Program-made: the position numbers and the translations under genes
DNA from: Telopea speciosissima
Taxonomy: Eukaryota > Streptophyta > Magnoliopsida > Proteales > Proteaceae
Direction: 5' to 3'
NCBI RefSeq assembly: GCF_018873765.1
Contig: NC_057922.1
Coordinates: 13,715,563-13,779,562, forward strand
Length of the DNA stretch: 64,000 nucleotides
Notes under the pieces: generated by a model
The model's input: only the letters and a program-made list of their open reading frames with translations
Databases searched by the model: none
Told to the model about the DNA's origin: nothing
Shown: piece after piece, positions 1-12,267 of the stretch
Layout of the letters: every line of letters starts with the position of its first letter
Numbering within the stretch: position 1 is the stretch's first letter

Positions 1-230
1 ACACATACACCCCACCCACCCGATGTGGGACTAAAGCCCCACCGCAGGGGGAGGGGGGCAAGCCATATCTTTTTTAGGTCAAGTGCACAAGCCAACTCAA
101 AAAGATTAACCAACCTTTTAAACTGCACAGTGCAAATAAAAACAAACACACACACCCCACCCCACCCGATGTGGAACTAAAGCCCCACCGCGGGGGGGGG
201 GGTATTCATTAGTTTGAGAGTTTGGTTTAG
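1..230. repeat. Short direct repeat, two copies
   Basis: A stretch of roughly 45 bases rich in CACCC, followed by GATGTGG-ACTAAAGCCCCACC and a G-run, occurs at about 8-57 and again at about 152-202. The sequence resembles the GTGGGACTAAA motifs often seen in plant LTRs, but no element boundaries can be drawn. No gene is visible between here and position 690. Confidence 0.5.
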
Positions 231-699
231 TAGCACTATACGAATCAAACGGTTGATGCTTTTTTGAAAGAAAAAAATTTCAGTTATCTGGTCTGATATT
301 AAAATTGGTCAGATTGTTAATTTCTTGGACAAAACGATCCATCCAATCCATTGCCTGGTCCAATTTTTAAAACATCAATAGCATATCCCTACCAATCCAA
401 ATCAAAATCAAGTTAGGCTTAAATCACGCAGACAAAACTACATTGTCTTACCAAACCATCCTAGCTATGGTTGGAAGTTGCCACTAGTAACGGTTATAGC
501 CAAGGTTTTTGTTATGTATCTAATGAGGCTCGATCTAGCATATGAGCGCTAAATTGTCTAGTATTAGATAGGTTAAAGGGCTTGATTTAACACCTTCCAT
601 CAGATTTTGAACTTTCGATGTATCAATTTAGTATCTAACATTTGGTATCAGAAGCAACTTTCACGTCACGAGTTCAAGCTACCAGCTGCTATTGCAATT

Positions 700-890
700 T
701 GGATTCTTTACTGCCGAGCTGCCCGGCAGGATCGTGCTGCCCAGACACGATGTTGCGTGCAATGTCTGCCATACCCTTGCCCAAACGCCTTGCCCGAGTG
801 GGGGTAAGGCGGTCATTACGCACAACATCGTGTTTAGGCAGCACGATCCTACCGGGCCCGGGCAACTCGGCAGTAGAGGATTTGGATCCC
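700..890. mobile_element. Fold-back MITE
   Basis: The left arm (about 700-765: CTGCCGAGCTGCCCGGCAGG, then ATCGTGCTGCC and CACGATGTTG) is repeated in inverted form at about 820-888 (CAACATCGTG, GGCAGCACGAT, CAACTCGGCAG). The two arms enclose a spacer of about 50 bases. There is no coding capacity; the short open frames on both strands are by-products of the palindrome. This fits a non-autonomous inverted-repeat transposon. The superfamily is not clear because I see no convincing target duplication. Confidence 0.7.
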
Positions 891-1029
891 TGTTATTAGG
901 CACTGGGAAGAAACCAGGACTACCTAGAAGAGGGCTCGATTTAACTTTTTAGGGTTGATGAACCAAACGGTCTGACCATAATCAGGCCGATTCGGGTAGT
1001 TTGATGAGTCTGGTCAAGATTTGCACCTC

Positions 1030-1485
1030 AAGGCTCCATGGGTCTAAGGAGGGAGAGAGAGAGACAGAGAGAGAGGAACTTTACCAAACCAAAGATCTCA
1101 AATTCAACCATTTCAATGTCCGTGTGATGGGGAGAAAGCCAAAGACGTTTTGAGTTCGATCGTAGAGGAAAAACTCTTCATACCATCACCATCACATGGG
1201 AGAAGAGCCACCTCCACCGTTACACTACTTTTCTTCCACGCACTTCTCCTCTTACTCTTCCGAAACAATCACTTCTCTTTCAGAGGCGTTTTAATTGCTT
1301 CTATTCTCCCCTCTTTTGGCCTTCACTTCAATCCTTTTTAGTCTTTCAGAGCAGCATTCATCTGGGTTCCGTTCTTCCTTTCTCTTCTCCTCTTTTTTGT
1401 TTTTTGATCTTGGTGCCTTTTATTCTGTTCTGCCATATCTTTTTTTTTTTTTTTTTTAAAGTTTCGTGGGTCTCTTTGGAGATCT
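1030..1485 (+). promoter_or_regulatory. Probable promoter and 5' leader of the UDP-sugar transporter gene
   Basis: The region just upstream of the transporter start codon contains a GA-rich tract (about 1050-1075) and a long pyrimidine-rich stretch (about 1200-1460) ending in a T-run. This composition is typical of plant 5' leaders. I see no certain TATA box, so the transcription start cannot be fixed. Confidence 0.4.
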
Positions 1486-4400
1486 ATGGAGGAGAATCGG
1501 TTGTTTCAATGGAGCGTGTTTCGAGCTATTCTCGCCATTCTTCAGTGGTGGGGCTTCAATGTTACAGTGATTATCATGAACAAATGGATCTTTCAGGTAT
1601 GCATCTGGTTTTGAGATTGCATAGTCTGCAACTTTTTATATTTCTCTTCAATTTTAATTTTATTTGAGTAATGTTTTAATTTTTAATCTGATGGCCAATT
1701 TTGGATTTTCTAATGTTTTTAATTGTCGGAAAATCCTGCGCCACACTTTCTTCTCTTTTGTTGCTTATTCGGTGTTTTGTGGTGCTCATGTTTTTTGAGT
1801 AGGAAATGGGCAGTATCAGCCTTAGAAGTAGTTTTCACAATTGTTGTACTCATTATACTTTGTCAGATTTCCCCCCTCTCCCTTTTGTTTTTTGGACTTT
1901 GTCCGGAATTCAAGAATTCAATTTACTTTGTTGATAATTAAGAACTAAACCTAATTCAATACCTTACCCAGATTCAAATACATGTAGCTCTAGACCTTTG
2001 CTTTTTTGAAGACTAATCCTAGGTGCTTCTGCCTCAGCAATATATTGATAAATTGCTGTTCCTCAGTTCTGATTCGTTTGTGTCTGGAGCATTTGTATTA
2101 CTTTTTGAATTTTCAACTACAATATTTGCTCTTGGAAACTTAGATAGTGAACTGATCCTTGGATGCTGAGAATTGATTTGGCAGGTATGGCCATAGAAAT
2201 TATGCATCTCCTCAATTGTTGTTTTCCCCCTTACTCTTGCTTCAATCCAAATCCACTTTGAGCTACTTCTATGATGTGTTACTCTCCCATACTAGGTTCA
2301 ATTTGTTGGTTGATTGTCTTTACTTTGGTAAATATTGATTTAGCTTATACATCACTATTAATTTTCTTGAGCTGAATGCTGACTGCTAGCCTATAGTTTT
2401 CACATGCAAAAAAGTTAAACCATGTCACTGGTGTTCAAAAGGTCAGCTCTCTGTTTTACATTTCAGCCTATCTGATCAGAACAGACTGCAACATATGCTC
2501 AACCTGTTTTTGAAAACAGTTCAATCATGGACGGTCAAGGCTTTGTTCTTGGGCAATGCATCAACAAGATTGATGCCCATGGACTTTGAACATCTTATAC
2601 AAACTCTTCTGGCTACTTCTTATTAAAAGAATAAAAATGCACGCTCTTAACTTAATCGTGGTGTAATCATTTAATGGGGTCTGGTCTAACCTTCTAATAA
2701 GTTTTGGAACCATTCCAAGATAACTGGATCACATAACCCAAAAGTGATCAGATTTAAGAGAAACTGCAGATTTGAATAAGAGATTATGCACAACAAAGAA
2801 TATCTTCCACCATCCTTTAAATAAATGATAGAACAACTTCAAAACCTACTTGATATCGCATGGACAGAATAGAGGAAATAAGATAGAAAAGAAGGATATG
2901 ACTTGAAGAATCTCACCCTAAGCCTAGGCTAGTAACTCACCAACCACTCAGCCTCTCACCAGGGACAGAATCTCACTGCGGTTCTGTTTCTCACAAAATA
3001 ATTGTGTAAATTCAATTTCATTCAAATTTTGATTCCAATTGCTTACAGGCAGCTCTTTTTATAGAGAGGTTGGGAGGGTTCTAGACCCTCATGGGAACTT
3101 CCTCCTAGACTTAATGATGTGTACATTAGGACTTACACTGGGATCCTTTTCAAGATCTTTAATGAATTTTATATTTTTAAGGTCTTTCACAACTAATAAT
3201 GAAACTAATCTATTGATGTCCCCAAGACTTCACAACTTTAGAGGACTAGATACAACTAACTAGCTTAATTTGTATGGGCCATTTATCCCTCATATATAGA
3301 TTGTCAAAGACTTAAAATTGGTCCATTACAATAAAAAGCGTAAAAATTTCCAGTCTATAACCCATATCACCCATTAGGCTACTTATTTAACCCATTAGAC
3401 TTGGATTTGGACTTGTTCTGCTATGAATTCTTGTGTTGGAACCTCTCTTGATCTACATTAGCTCTCACCGGAATGAAAAAAACTCGACTTTGAGTTTTGT
3501 AGTGACGATGGGGTAACATGTGAGTATCAGCTTTGATCATTCCCAAACAAAACTTTGGTGATGTAGGGACTTTAGGAATAAAGTCCTCAACCCTAGGAGC
3601 TTTATCTTCAAAGTACTCGGGTAGAATGACGAACCCAATGTGTGCAATGTCGCAATCATCATCAAGAGTAAAGGATGTACCCAAGTCGTCTCCCAGAATG
3701 GTATCGTCGACTTCTTCACCCTCCACTTCACCTTCCATTGTAGTAGTAGAAGCCATAGATTCCTTATCATTGTCATCCTCAGTAATCTTTGTTGATGGAA
3801 CCAAACATAAGACATGAGTGCCATGGGTCGCCGTATCGTTCTCATCATCAGTAGGTTGTTCCTCAACCTTCTCCTTAGGAGGAAGTCCATCATAGAACAC
3901 TGTCTTTGGATTGGCATCAACAGCTGCTACAATAGCATTCTTTGGGCGTTGGTTGCAGAACTTAGCTAAGTGCCCATATTTGGCTTCAAACTTGTACTCG
4001 ATAGCAGTCATGTGGTCTGATAACTGCCTCATCATGTCCGTGATATGGTTGAGAATATTTGTTAGGTCAGAGTTCCTTGAACTGGGTTTAGCCATACTCT
4101 GATGCCAAATAATGGATTCTGGTCTAACATTCTAATAAGTTTTGAAACCAGTCCAAGATAACAGGATTGTAGCACCCAAAAATGATCAGATTTAAATAAG
4201 AGATGATGTACAATAGAGAATATCTTCAACTAAACTTTAAATAAATGATAGAAAAATTGTACAACTTCAAAACTTACTTGATATCGCATAATAAGATAGA
4301 AAAAAGGAGGATATGACTTGGAGAGAGACTGAGAGAGAGAGGGGCAAAAGAGAGGCTTTGTTCTAATTTTCATTAATTTTACCATTTTACCCCCAATTAA

Positions 4401-7400
4401 GTAGCAATTCTGCAGATGTTCATTAATAGTACCCACATAAACAAACATTAACAGTTTTTGGTGATAATTCATAAACAACTCTTGACCTGTTTACGAATTT
4501 ATGCAAAAAATATTGATTTATTTTAATGAGAAATAAGGGTCATAAATTGTACCAAACATCTATATTTATACTTATGTGTCCAATAAACATAAATTTAAAC
4601 TATACCAAAGAGAGCCTTAGTGGCTCATTCAGGCCCAATAGGAGGAGATTTCACTGGAGCTGAAGTATTGTTCCTTAAGATCAGATTGGAATTTATTATT
4701 TCCAAGTGTTTAAATCAGATTATTCTTGGAAGGAAACTATGCTAATGTTGTTAAGTAGATGGATTAGATTAATTTAAACTCCTGTAACACAGCTGAATTG
4801 CTGATTTACTTTGATACCAAGTTTGAGGCTGATGACTTGGCCAGGCAAGGGGTGGTTAGACCCTGATTATTCTTTGGGGAAAATTCTTCCACTGTATTTC
4901 CAGCTTATCCGTTGCTGTTTTATTACATTCTGAAGTGATGCTACTCACCATTGTCCTTTGGTGTTGTATCAGTATCTATTCTTGTTCTAACAAATTTTAT
5001 GTAATTTATTTAAAAAAGTTTTGATTGCAATATGATAGAAGAACATGAAATTATATTAAGCAATAATAAGAAGAATACAGAAGGAGATTAGAAAATAATA
5101 AGAAAGAAAATTTTGATGAGAAGAGAGTAGGAACGAGAGAAGTCTGGATCCATTTTGAGAAACAATACCTGCAATTGTAACTAATTTCATGTAATTTCTC
5201 ATACCCTTATTCTAGCATAGGTTTGATGTGATCTTCCATCAGTTTGTGACTAACACTAAAAAGGATCCTTGTCAAGGAATATATTGAGATTCTCCTGTAA
5301 TGTTTCGAAGCTTAATGCAGTTATCAAATGGGAAGATTATTCAGTTGTTGATAAACATGTCTAAGGAATCATATTTTTCAAATAATTGATATGCACTCCA
5401 AAACCCAAGAAATCATTAGCATTGGTAGAATTTTCTTTCTCACCACTATAATTGGTGCTATGTCAAGCTGTGCTCAATCGTGATAGAGCACTTGTTCTTT
5501 TAGGTATGAATGCCAGATGGCTACAAATACTTAAGTTGAATGAGGAATTAATTGTCGGAAAGTTCACCAAGCTGTGTAAAACATCAGATTTAAAAAACAG
5601 AGAGAAATACAAAACAGTTGGTCAAGCTGAACAAAGTGATAAGCTAGTTAGTTTATCAGGAAAAAGATAGAAAGCTTAAGAAGTTATCTTGAATGATATC
5701 CTCTTATACATAAGGGCCATAAGGCTAACAAAACTGAAGGTAATTCTTTTCTGTTTTTCTTTGCCCGTGTTTTGTTTTTCTTAATTTCTATTTTTAAATC
5801 AATTCCTCATTCCTAAAAATATAATATTTCTCAAACATGACATGCATATAATGTTATTGCTTTTTGCCTTCCATCTTTGGGTTTCATAATACTTTTATTT
5901 TAATTTAGTTGGATATGTTTATCATTGTAGTATATGCAGAATCTGATGCAATATTATTTTACAGAAATTGGATTTTAAGTTTCCTCTGTCTGTGTCCTGC
6001 ATTCACTTCATCTGCTCAGCTATTGGAGCATACTTTGTAATCAAGGTTCTGAAGATTAAACCACTGATAGAGGTCAATCCTGAAGACCGTTGGAGAAGGA
6101 TATTCCCCATGTCTTTTGTGTTCTGTATCAACATTGTACTGGGGAATGTGAGCTTACGATATATTCCAGTTTCTTTTATGCAGACTATAAAATCATTCAC
6201 TCCTGCAACAACAGGTCAGATTGAGATTTTGTTTGCATAGTTTTAACCCTATTGTAGCCTTCCTGTTAGTGTTAAATACTATGAATGTGTCATGACCATT
6301 TCAATGTCCTACCCAAAGAAGAAAATGTTTTGTCTAGATGACATCATGGTTGGTATCATTTAGCCTGGCACCAAATTGCACGTGGGGGACCATGTGACAG
6401 GGTACACAGCACCCACACTGGTTGAATATTAGTGCCAATCAAGTAACGGATATGCTCCAAAAGTAAGTCCAAAGTGATGAAACTACAAACATGCGACTAA
6501 TATGAAATTTTTTTTTTTGGTGATTTTGGGAAACTTCACATTCATTTTTTAAGCACTTCCCTCGTAATACGGAGCCACTTCATCGTTGCCAATTGGAACA
6601 AAATTGTGACTTGGTGCTGAGCTTAACACCACCAATCATGGTGTCAATTAAATTTTCTCCCTCCCCCTGCGCCACCTCAAAAAAAATCTGACTATGAATT
6701 TAATTCAGTTGTTCTGCAGTGGCTACTTTGGAGGAAATCCTTTGACTGGAGAATTTGGGCTTCTTTGGTACCCATTGTGGGAGGAATTCTTCTCACCTCT
6801 GTTACTGAGCTTAGTTTCAACATATTTGGATTCTGTGCTGCATTATTTGGTTGTCTTGCTACATCTACGAAGACCATACTTGCAGAGTCCCTACTTCATG
6901 GATACAAGTTTGACAGGTACTTTGTTAGTTTTTTTTTTTACTCTTTTTCAGGCTCTCTTGTTTGTTACTTCAAAAGCTGTCTCATTCCTTTGTATCAGGT
7001 CTGTGGACAATATAATTGTGTTTCATTTCTTCAATCACCACTTACATGAAATTTGGACTTTTGAATCGAATCTAATAAAATATTTCTCTTCGCTGTTAAC
7101 AGGTCAATTTTGATTGAAATAAAACAATTCACCTTGCCTTGGTGTTATATATTTACTTCCGCAAGTTATTTTTGGAGTAATATTTGGTTTATCTTGGTCT
7201 ATTAAAGCAAAGATGGTTTAAATATGGTTGAATGGTGAAACAGGATCTGTGTAGCTGACCCATTTAGTTTGGAAAGGGCTTTGTTGTATTTGGGTAATCT
7301 TGATCAAAAGTCTGCTGTTTACCAGATATGCTGTTAGAATAGTTACCTAATTTGGGGTTTTGAGTGTTTACTATCGCATGTATGCTATACACTATTTCTA

Positions 7401-9343
7401 CAAATGTTTAACTCCTATGTGTGTGCCTATCTATGAATAACTAGTCTCATTTTCTGCAATGAGGTACTTTCTGCACGTGCTCAATTTACTTTTCTTGAGA
7501 CTGTGTTTGTGTATGTTGTTATGTTTTTTGTTGTCAATAAGCATGTGTATTTAATCTTTTTTGGATAAATTACACTTAAGGTACCTAATGTTTAGATAAA
7601 CTATGACTGGGGTACCTTTTTCATATTTCCAAATTTACTCATACCACTAACCTCCAGACCCACGCCCCTGTTGTGGCTTCTCTTGTCATTCCTCCGCTGC
7701 CAGCCTTCCTGTGTGTGTTGCTCCACCTCCTTTTGCTGAGTACTACTGCATCTTGGTGGTCCCTGGCACTCTCTCTCTCTCTCTTGATGTTCTGTTGGAA
7801 TGCAGGCTATCTAATTTAATTGGAAGCAGAGTTCTTAGCTTTCACAGTTTTCATATATTGGTCTAGCGGAAAATTTGGGTTCGAGCTTGGAATTATATTG
7901 TGATACAGCTGCTCAAATATTCAGTCTGGTTGTTGTCTCTACATACACAATGGTTGGTTGTCAACAGGCTTTTTAAGAAAGAAATGCTGCTACCTTTCAA
8001 AATTCATGCATCTGATTGCAACATATTTTGATTAGGATCAAGTGGGTGCTCAGTGTTCAAATGTACAACAAACTGCAAACTAAATGATATATGTTGAGAA
8101 TTGGATCACCTGAGAACAGACTCTGGTTTGTAAATCACAGTTCGTCTTGTAATGGTTGTCAACATTATACCTATTTTTGTTGACCTCTGCTTGAGTTTAA
8201 TCAATTTTTCTTGCTGCGACTTCTTTGTAGCACTGCTGTCAAAGTAAATAGTGCAATATGTATAAATATGGCTGCATGCTTGGTAGGTAAAACATTTGAG
8301 TTATAGATGTCCATTAGCAGGAGATGGAGAGATATGTTCTACATAGCTTGCTACATGTCTTGCTATATATATATATATATATAGGGTGCATCTTGTTGTA
8401 ACCAAAGTGGTGAATTGAGAACTTGTTACCTTCTTTTGATTGCCCCTTTTCTTAGTCCTAAAAGTCCTTTAAGTTGGAGACAAAAAAGAGTTTGCCAAAA
8501 AAAATTGAAAGTGACTTACCATTATGTCATTCCCAAGATCTGTCTATGTGTGTGTCAATGTGGCTTTTCAAATCTTCTAAGGTCTAGATGTTGAACTTGT
8601 CTCTTGAGATTTTGCTCAGACACTGTGTGTGTGTGTGTGTGTGTTGCAATGCAGCTTTTCAAGTCTTCTATTATCTATATGTTGAACTTATCTTATGCGA
8701 TTTTGCTCAGATTTGGATGCGTAAAGGCTTTTGCATAATATTTTTGTGATAAACTTATGCCTGATTTATAATTCTTTTGTTGTGCATGGTGTAGTATCAA
8801 CACAGTGTACTACATGGCACCTTTTGCAACTATGATCTTGGCATTACCAGCATTACTACTTGAAGGTGCTGGAGTCATGAATTGGCTTTCTACAAACGAG
8901 TCTGTCGGCTCATCACTTGTCATAATAGTCAGCTCAGGAGTAATGGCTTTCTTTTTGAACTTTTCCATCTTCTACGTAATCCACTCTACGACTGCTGTCA
9001 CATTCAATGTTGCTGGTAATCTCAAGGTGAGCTCAAACAGGATGGATTTGATCCCTCAGGCTATCCTTTCTACCCTCTCAGTTATGATTATTTACGATTA
9101 CCTATTGTCATGGATTTACAGGTTGCAGTTGCTGTTTTGGCTTCTTGGTCGGTATTTCATAATCCAATCCCAGCTCTGAATGCCATGGGGTGTGCAGTGA
9201 CACTTGTTGGTTGTACATTTTATGGGTATGTGAGGCACAAGCTTTCCCAACAGCCACCAGGAACGCCCAGAACACCCCGGACCCCTCGGAATCAGCTGGA
9301 GATTATTCCTCTTGTAAATGATAAATTAGATTATAAAGTCTAA
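1486..9343 (+). CDS. UDP-GALT1: UDP-galactose transporter 1-like nucleotide-sugar transporter
   Basis: Five coding exons join in frame: 1486-1596, 5965-6214, 6709-6916, 8795-9026 and 9122-9343. Each has GT and AG borders, and the total is 1023 nt, or 340 residues plus stop. The start ATG opens with MEENRLFQWSVFRAILAI and runs into NVTVIIMNKWIFQ, the usual start of this plant family. Later landmarks are DFKFPLSVSC, DRWRRIFPMSFVFCINIV, VPIVGGILLTSVTELSFN, LATSTKTILAESLLHGYKFD, TAVTFNVAGNLK and a C-terminal PGTPRTPRTPR tail. The family (triose-phosphate translocator/NST-KT clade) consists of Golgi multi-pass antiporters that import UDP-galactose and related sugars for cell-wall polysaccharide synthesis. 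The length matches Arabidopsis At1g77610. Exon 1 is hidden because a longer open frame overlaps it in another phase. Orthology to GALT1 rather than its close paralogue GONST5 is not settled. Nothing looks broken. Confidence 0.93.
2675..4320 (-). mobile_element. LTR-type retroelement fossil in intron 1 of the transporter gene
   Basis: Two similar direct repeats of about 210-230 bases lie at about 2675-2905 and 4113-4320. Both begin TGG followed by TCTGGTCTAAC. Just inside the right repeat, the minus strand reads TTGGCATCAGAGTATGG (about 4092-4110), close to the initiator-Met tRNA primer-binding site used by many plant LTR elements. An open frame of about 224 residues (4095-3421) follows directly on the minus strand. 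Its product is acidic and resembles no domain I know. The arrangement repeat, primer site, leader ORF, repeat fits a non-autonomous LTR element (LARD-like). It has no visible reverse transcriptase and is incomplete. The repeats differ noticeably, so it is not recent. Confidence 0.6.
8365..8645. repeat. Microsatellites (TA)n and (GT)n in intron 3 of the transporter gene
   Basis: A TA run lies at about 8365-8384 and a GT run at about 8622-8645. Both are inside the intron between exons 3 and 4. Confidence 0.9.
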
Positions 9344-10650
9344 TTTAAAGATCTTTGATGCAATGCTTCTAGTTGGTGAAAGGTTAAGAAAAAGAAAACA
9401 CTTACCTTTTTTTTTTGGTCTTGTAAACTTGCATTTGATCAGTTGATAGTGTTGTGCCTTATATTTATTTATCCACAGCATATGCCTTGTGAATCCTAGT
9501 TGATAAAAGCTGCGAAATTCAGAGTTTTGGAATACCTTATTGTAAGAGATTGAGCAACCTTCCATGCAACTCCTTAGGTAAATTCAGAATTGTCGGACAG
9601 CTTGGAATGCGGCAAAGCCAGGAGATGAGCATCTTAGCCATTGATTTTGAGTAGATGATAGATAAGACCCATTCAAGATTTTTGAATCTTGATCACCACC
9701 TTTGTTGGTATTCTTCTGACAGATTTTTAATGAAACCAGTTATCAACTCTATTCTGAGAGATCTTAATTGCAGCTGTTTGGTCCTGTAGTCAATATTATA
9801 ATTGTTTTGGGGGGAGGGGGTTTGTTTTTCTGTTTCTTTTCCATTTCTTTCTTGCATTTCCAACTCTTTTGTTTTCCTTCGGTTTCACTGTGAGGGGTTG
9901 TCTCTGCATTTTTCCTGCTCGTCATTCTGAGGCTCTCATCTTTTGTCTCACCTTTTCTTACCTTCTTCCACACGCTGTCTCTCTGTTGTTTCGTCTTACT
10001 GTGCTATGGTTCTTTTGTGTTGGGGAAACAATGCTTTGATACCTTGCTGTCTTCCTCTATTATTTGTGTTCTTGGCGCTTCTCAGGCGAGCCTGTCATCT
10101 GGTTCAGCTATAGGTGATGGTTCCTTGACTGACTGTGCTTCTCCACCATGTCATCGATCAGTGAAGTATGGTACTAAATCTTCTAAGCCTTTTCGGTCAG
10201 TTTTGGGTATCTAGTTGTTTAGAATGGCAGTTTTTTTTGTTAAATTCTGTTCTGTCGAAGCCTGGGAAGTGTATTTCATGCATCCCGTTGGTGGCTTATG
10301 AGGAATTTCCAAGATAAATAACCACTTTTCATAATATTTTCTCTGCAAAGGTAATTGTGATCGTTTTGTGTGTCCGAAAATATGGAAAACCTCTCAAATC
10401 CATAGATACAAAGTCTTCACGTCTCAAAGAGGGATTCTCATCATCTTCAGAGTGGCCTCTAGTGGAGACAAAATGAGTTGTCTACACTCCCATAAAAATC
10501 GAAAGAAACAAAAAATTGAAGGATATATATAGAAATTTGCCCCTCCCAGACCATGCAGTAAGAACTTCGTGCACTTGAATTCTCTTTTTAAGGAAATATA
10601 TAAAAATTGGAGAGAAGGGAATTTCTTCAATCCTAACCCTCCATTTGAAT
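9344..10650 (+). other. Transporter 3' untranslated region and intergenic DNA
   Basis: AT-rich sequence with no coding exon that I recognise. The first few hundred bases are presumably 3' UTR. Short open frames here have no recognisable motifs. Confidence 0.5.
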
Positions 10651-10674
10651 CTTTATATAAGAACCCAAAATTGA

Positions 10675-11215
10675 CATGACACCAAAGAGGAAAACCAGGA
10701 GTCAGCCTGAGGTACCTCCTGTGAATCTGGAGATGCCAGAAAGAGAAGCGCCAGAGAGTTAGAGAAGATTTTTAGTGCACTTAAATACACTAATGCGCAG
10801 AAGGTGAAGTATGCCACATTTATGCCACAAGGAAAGGTTGATGAGAGGTGGCAAATAACTCGGCCAATACTTGAGACTAGAGGCAAGCAGATCTAATGGG
10901 ACGGATTTAAAGCTGTCTTTGATAACAAGTACTTTCCTCCTTGTATGAAGCAAAAGAAGGTGATGGAGTTTATGCAACTCACATAGGACACAATCTGTGA
11001 TAGCCCATGAGAGGAAGTTCGGGAGCTGTCAAAGTATGCACATCATATAGTAAGTACTGATGAAATGAGAGCTCGACAATTCGAGCAAGGATTGAGGGCC
11101 GATATACGTAAGACTGTATCGCCCCTACAGTTGGGCAAATATGCAGAGGTAGTACAAAAATCTCAAAATTTTGAGGCAGCAGAAAAGGATTCTGAGGTTT
11201 GAGTTTAGCACTTTT
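10675..11215 (+). mobile_element. Ty3/gypsy gag fossil
   Basis: The plus-strand reading opens with MTPKRKTRSQ, like the start of plant gypsy Gag. It continues with Gag-like signatures in pieces: FDNKYFPPC, KQKKVMEFMQL, LSKYAHH and ARQFEQGLRADIRK. These match the retrotransposon gag domain that precedes the zinc knuckle. It is broken in several places, lacks protease and reverse transcriptase, and shows no LTRs nearby. This is an old remnant. Confidence 0.75.
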
Positions 11216-11228
11216 CTTCATAATTTAG

Positions 11229-11362
11229 GGTCATTACAATCTCACGGGATCGAGTATGGAAATAGCCTCTCTGCGAAAGCAGGGGTAAGGCTACGTACAT
11301 TATGACCCTTCCTAAACCCCGCAATGGTGGGAGTCTCGTGCACTAAATACGCCTTTCTTTTT
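11229..11362 (+). mobile_element. Au-like SINE, 5'-truncated
   Basis: The segment contains AATAGCCTCTCTGCGAAAGC, GGGTAAGGCTACGTACAT, GACCCTTCCTAAACCCCGCA and GGGAGTCTCGTGCACT, followed by a T-rich end. These are the diagnostic 3' features of the Au SINE family found across angiosperms. The tRNA-like head is reduced or missing, and I see no clear target duplication. Confidence 0.75.
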
Positions 11363-12267
11363 TGTAATAAATATGTTTTCCATCATATTAATCCAAAAGC
11401 TACATCTATACTTAAAAGTTCTCTCAAGGGAGCAGTCTATAATTCTCATATTTTAACATCAGTTCTTGTTGATTCCAATCGTGTTGAAGATCAGGTTTTA
11501 TCTGACTGATTACCAGGGTGGATCAGACTTGTCATTTTAGGTGATGAGAGATTGAGAGTTATGGTCCTAATACAATAGAGGCTAACACTCAATTTCTTGT
11601 GGCCTACATGAATTATGGCGTCTCAGGATGCAATCCAGACTCGGAAATCAAAGAACTTCAGCAAGGACCACAAGAGGGACAGCAGCAGGGGTGAAAAAAA
11701 CAATATCGAGGTGTGAACTGGTTGACTCAAGGAAGGCTGGTTGGCTTTGGGAACTATTTGCAATTCTATGTATGGTGTATCGAGCTGAATTCCTTCCACT
11801 GTCTGCAAATATTTTCAAGGCCAGGACGGCTAGATTAGAACATCTAAGGGGCATTGTTTCTATTCATGTACATAAAACTTTATTCCTTAATGTTATCTTT
11901 TCCTTTTCTCATTAAAAAAAAAAACTGAAACTGTCTCTTTCCTACCATCTTTCCTATAATTATAATACAGATCTGTGCAAATTAACTTTACATGTTAGAA
12001 AGTAGATGAAGGCATACAAAAAAATTACTCGTATAGCTTTCTGATATCATTATTCATACAAATTTTTCTGTGACATATCAGAAGAATACAAAAATCAATG
12101 TGGTACTCTGCTTTAGTAGCTGCACTAAAACCAATAATTATGATGCCTCCAATTGTGATCTTCGTCCCTCAACAGAGTTTTGTTAGATGAACCGATGGTG
12201 TTTTGATCAGCGAGTCAGCGAACAGAACTTTGAAAGTAGAATCGCAGCTTCATAAATCTCATCGCCA
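11363..12267. other. Intergenic, no gene seen
   Basis: No exon or repeat family is recognised here. The stretch separates the convergent transporter and IscA-like genes and must contain the 3' UTR of the latter near its right edge. Confidence 0.4.

Noticed and set aside
1404-1667. Frame of 87 residues over the first transporter exon
   Set aside because: The real exon is in another phase (1486-1596) and gives the family N-terminus; this frame is a shadow.
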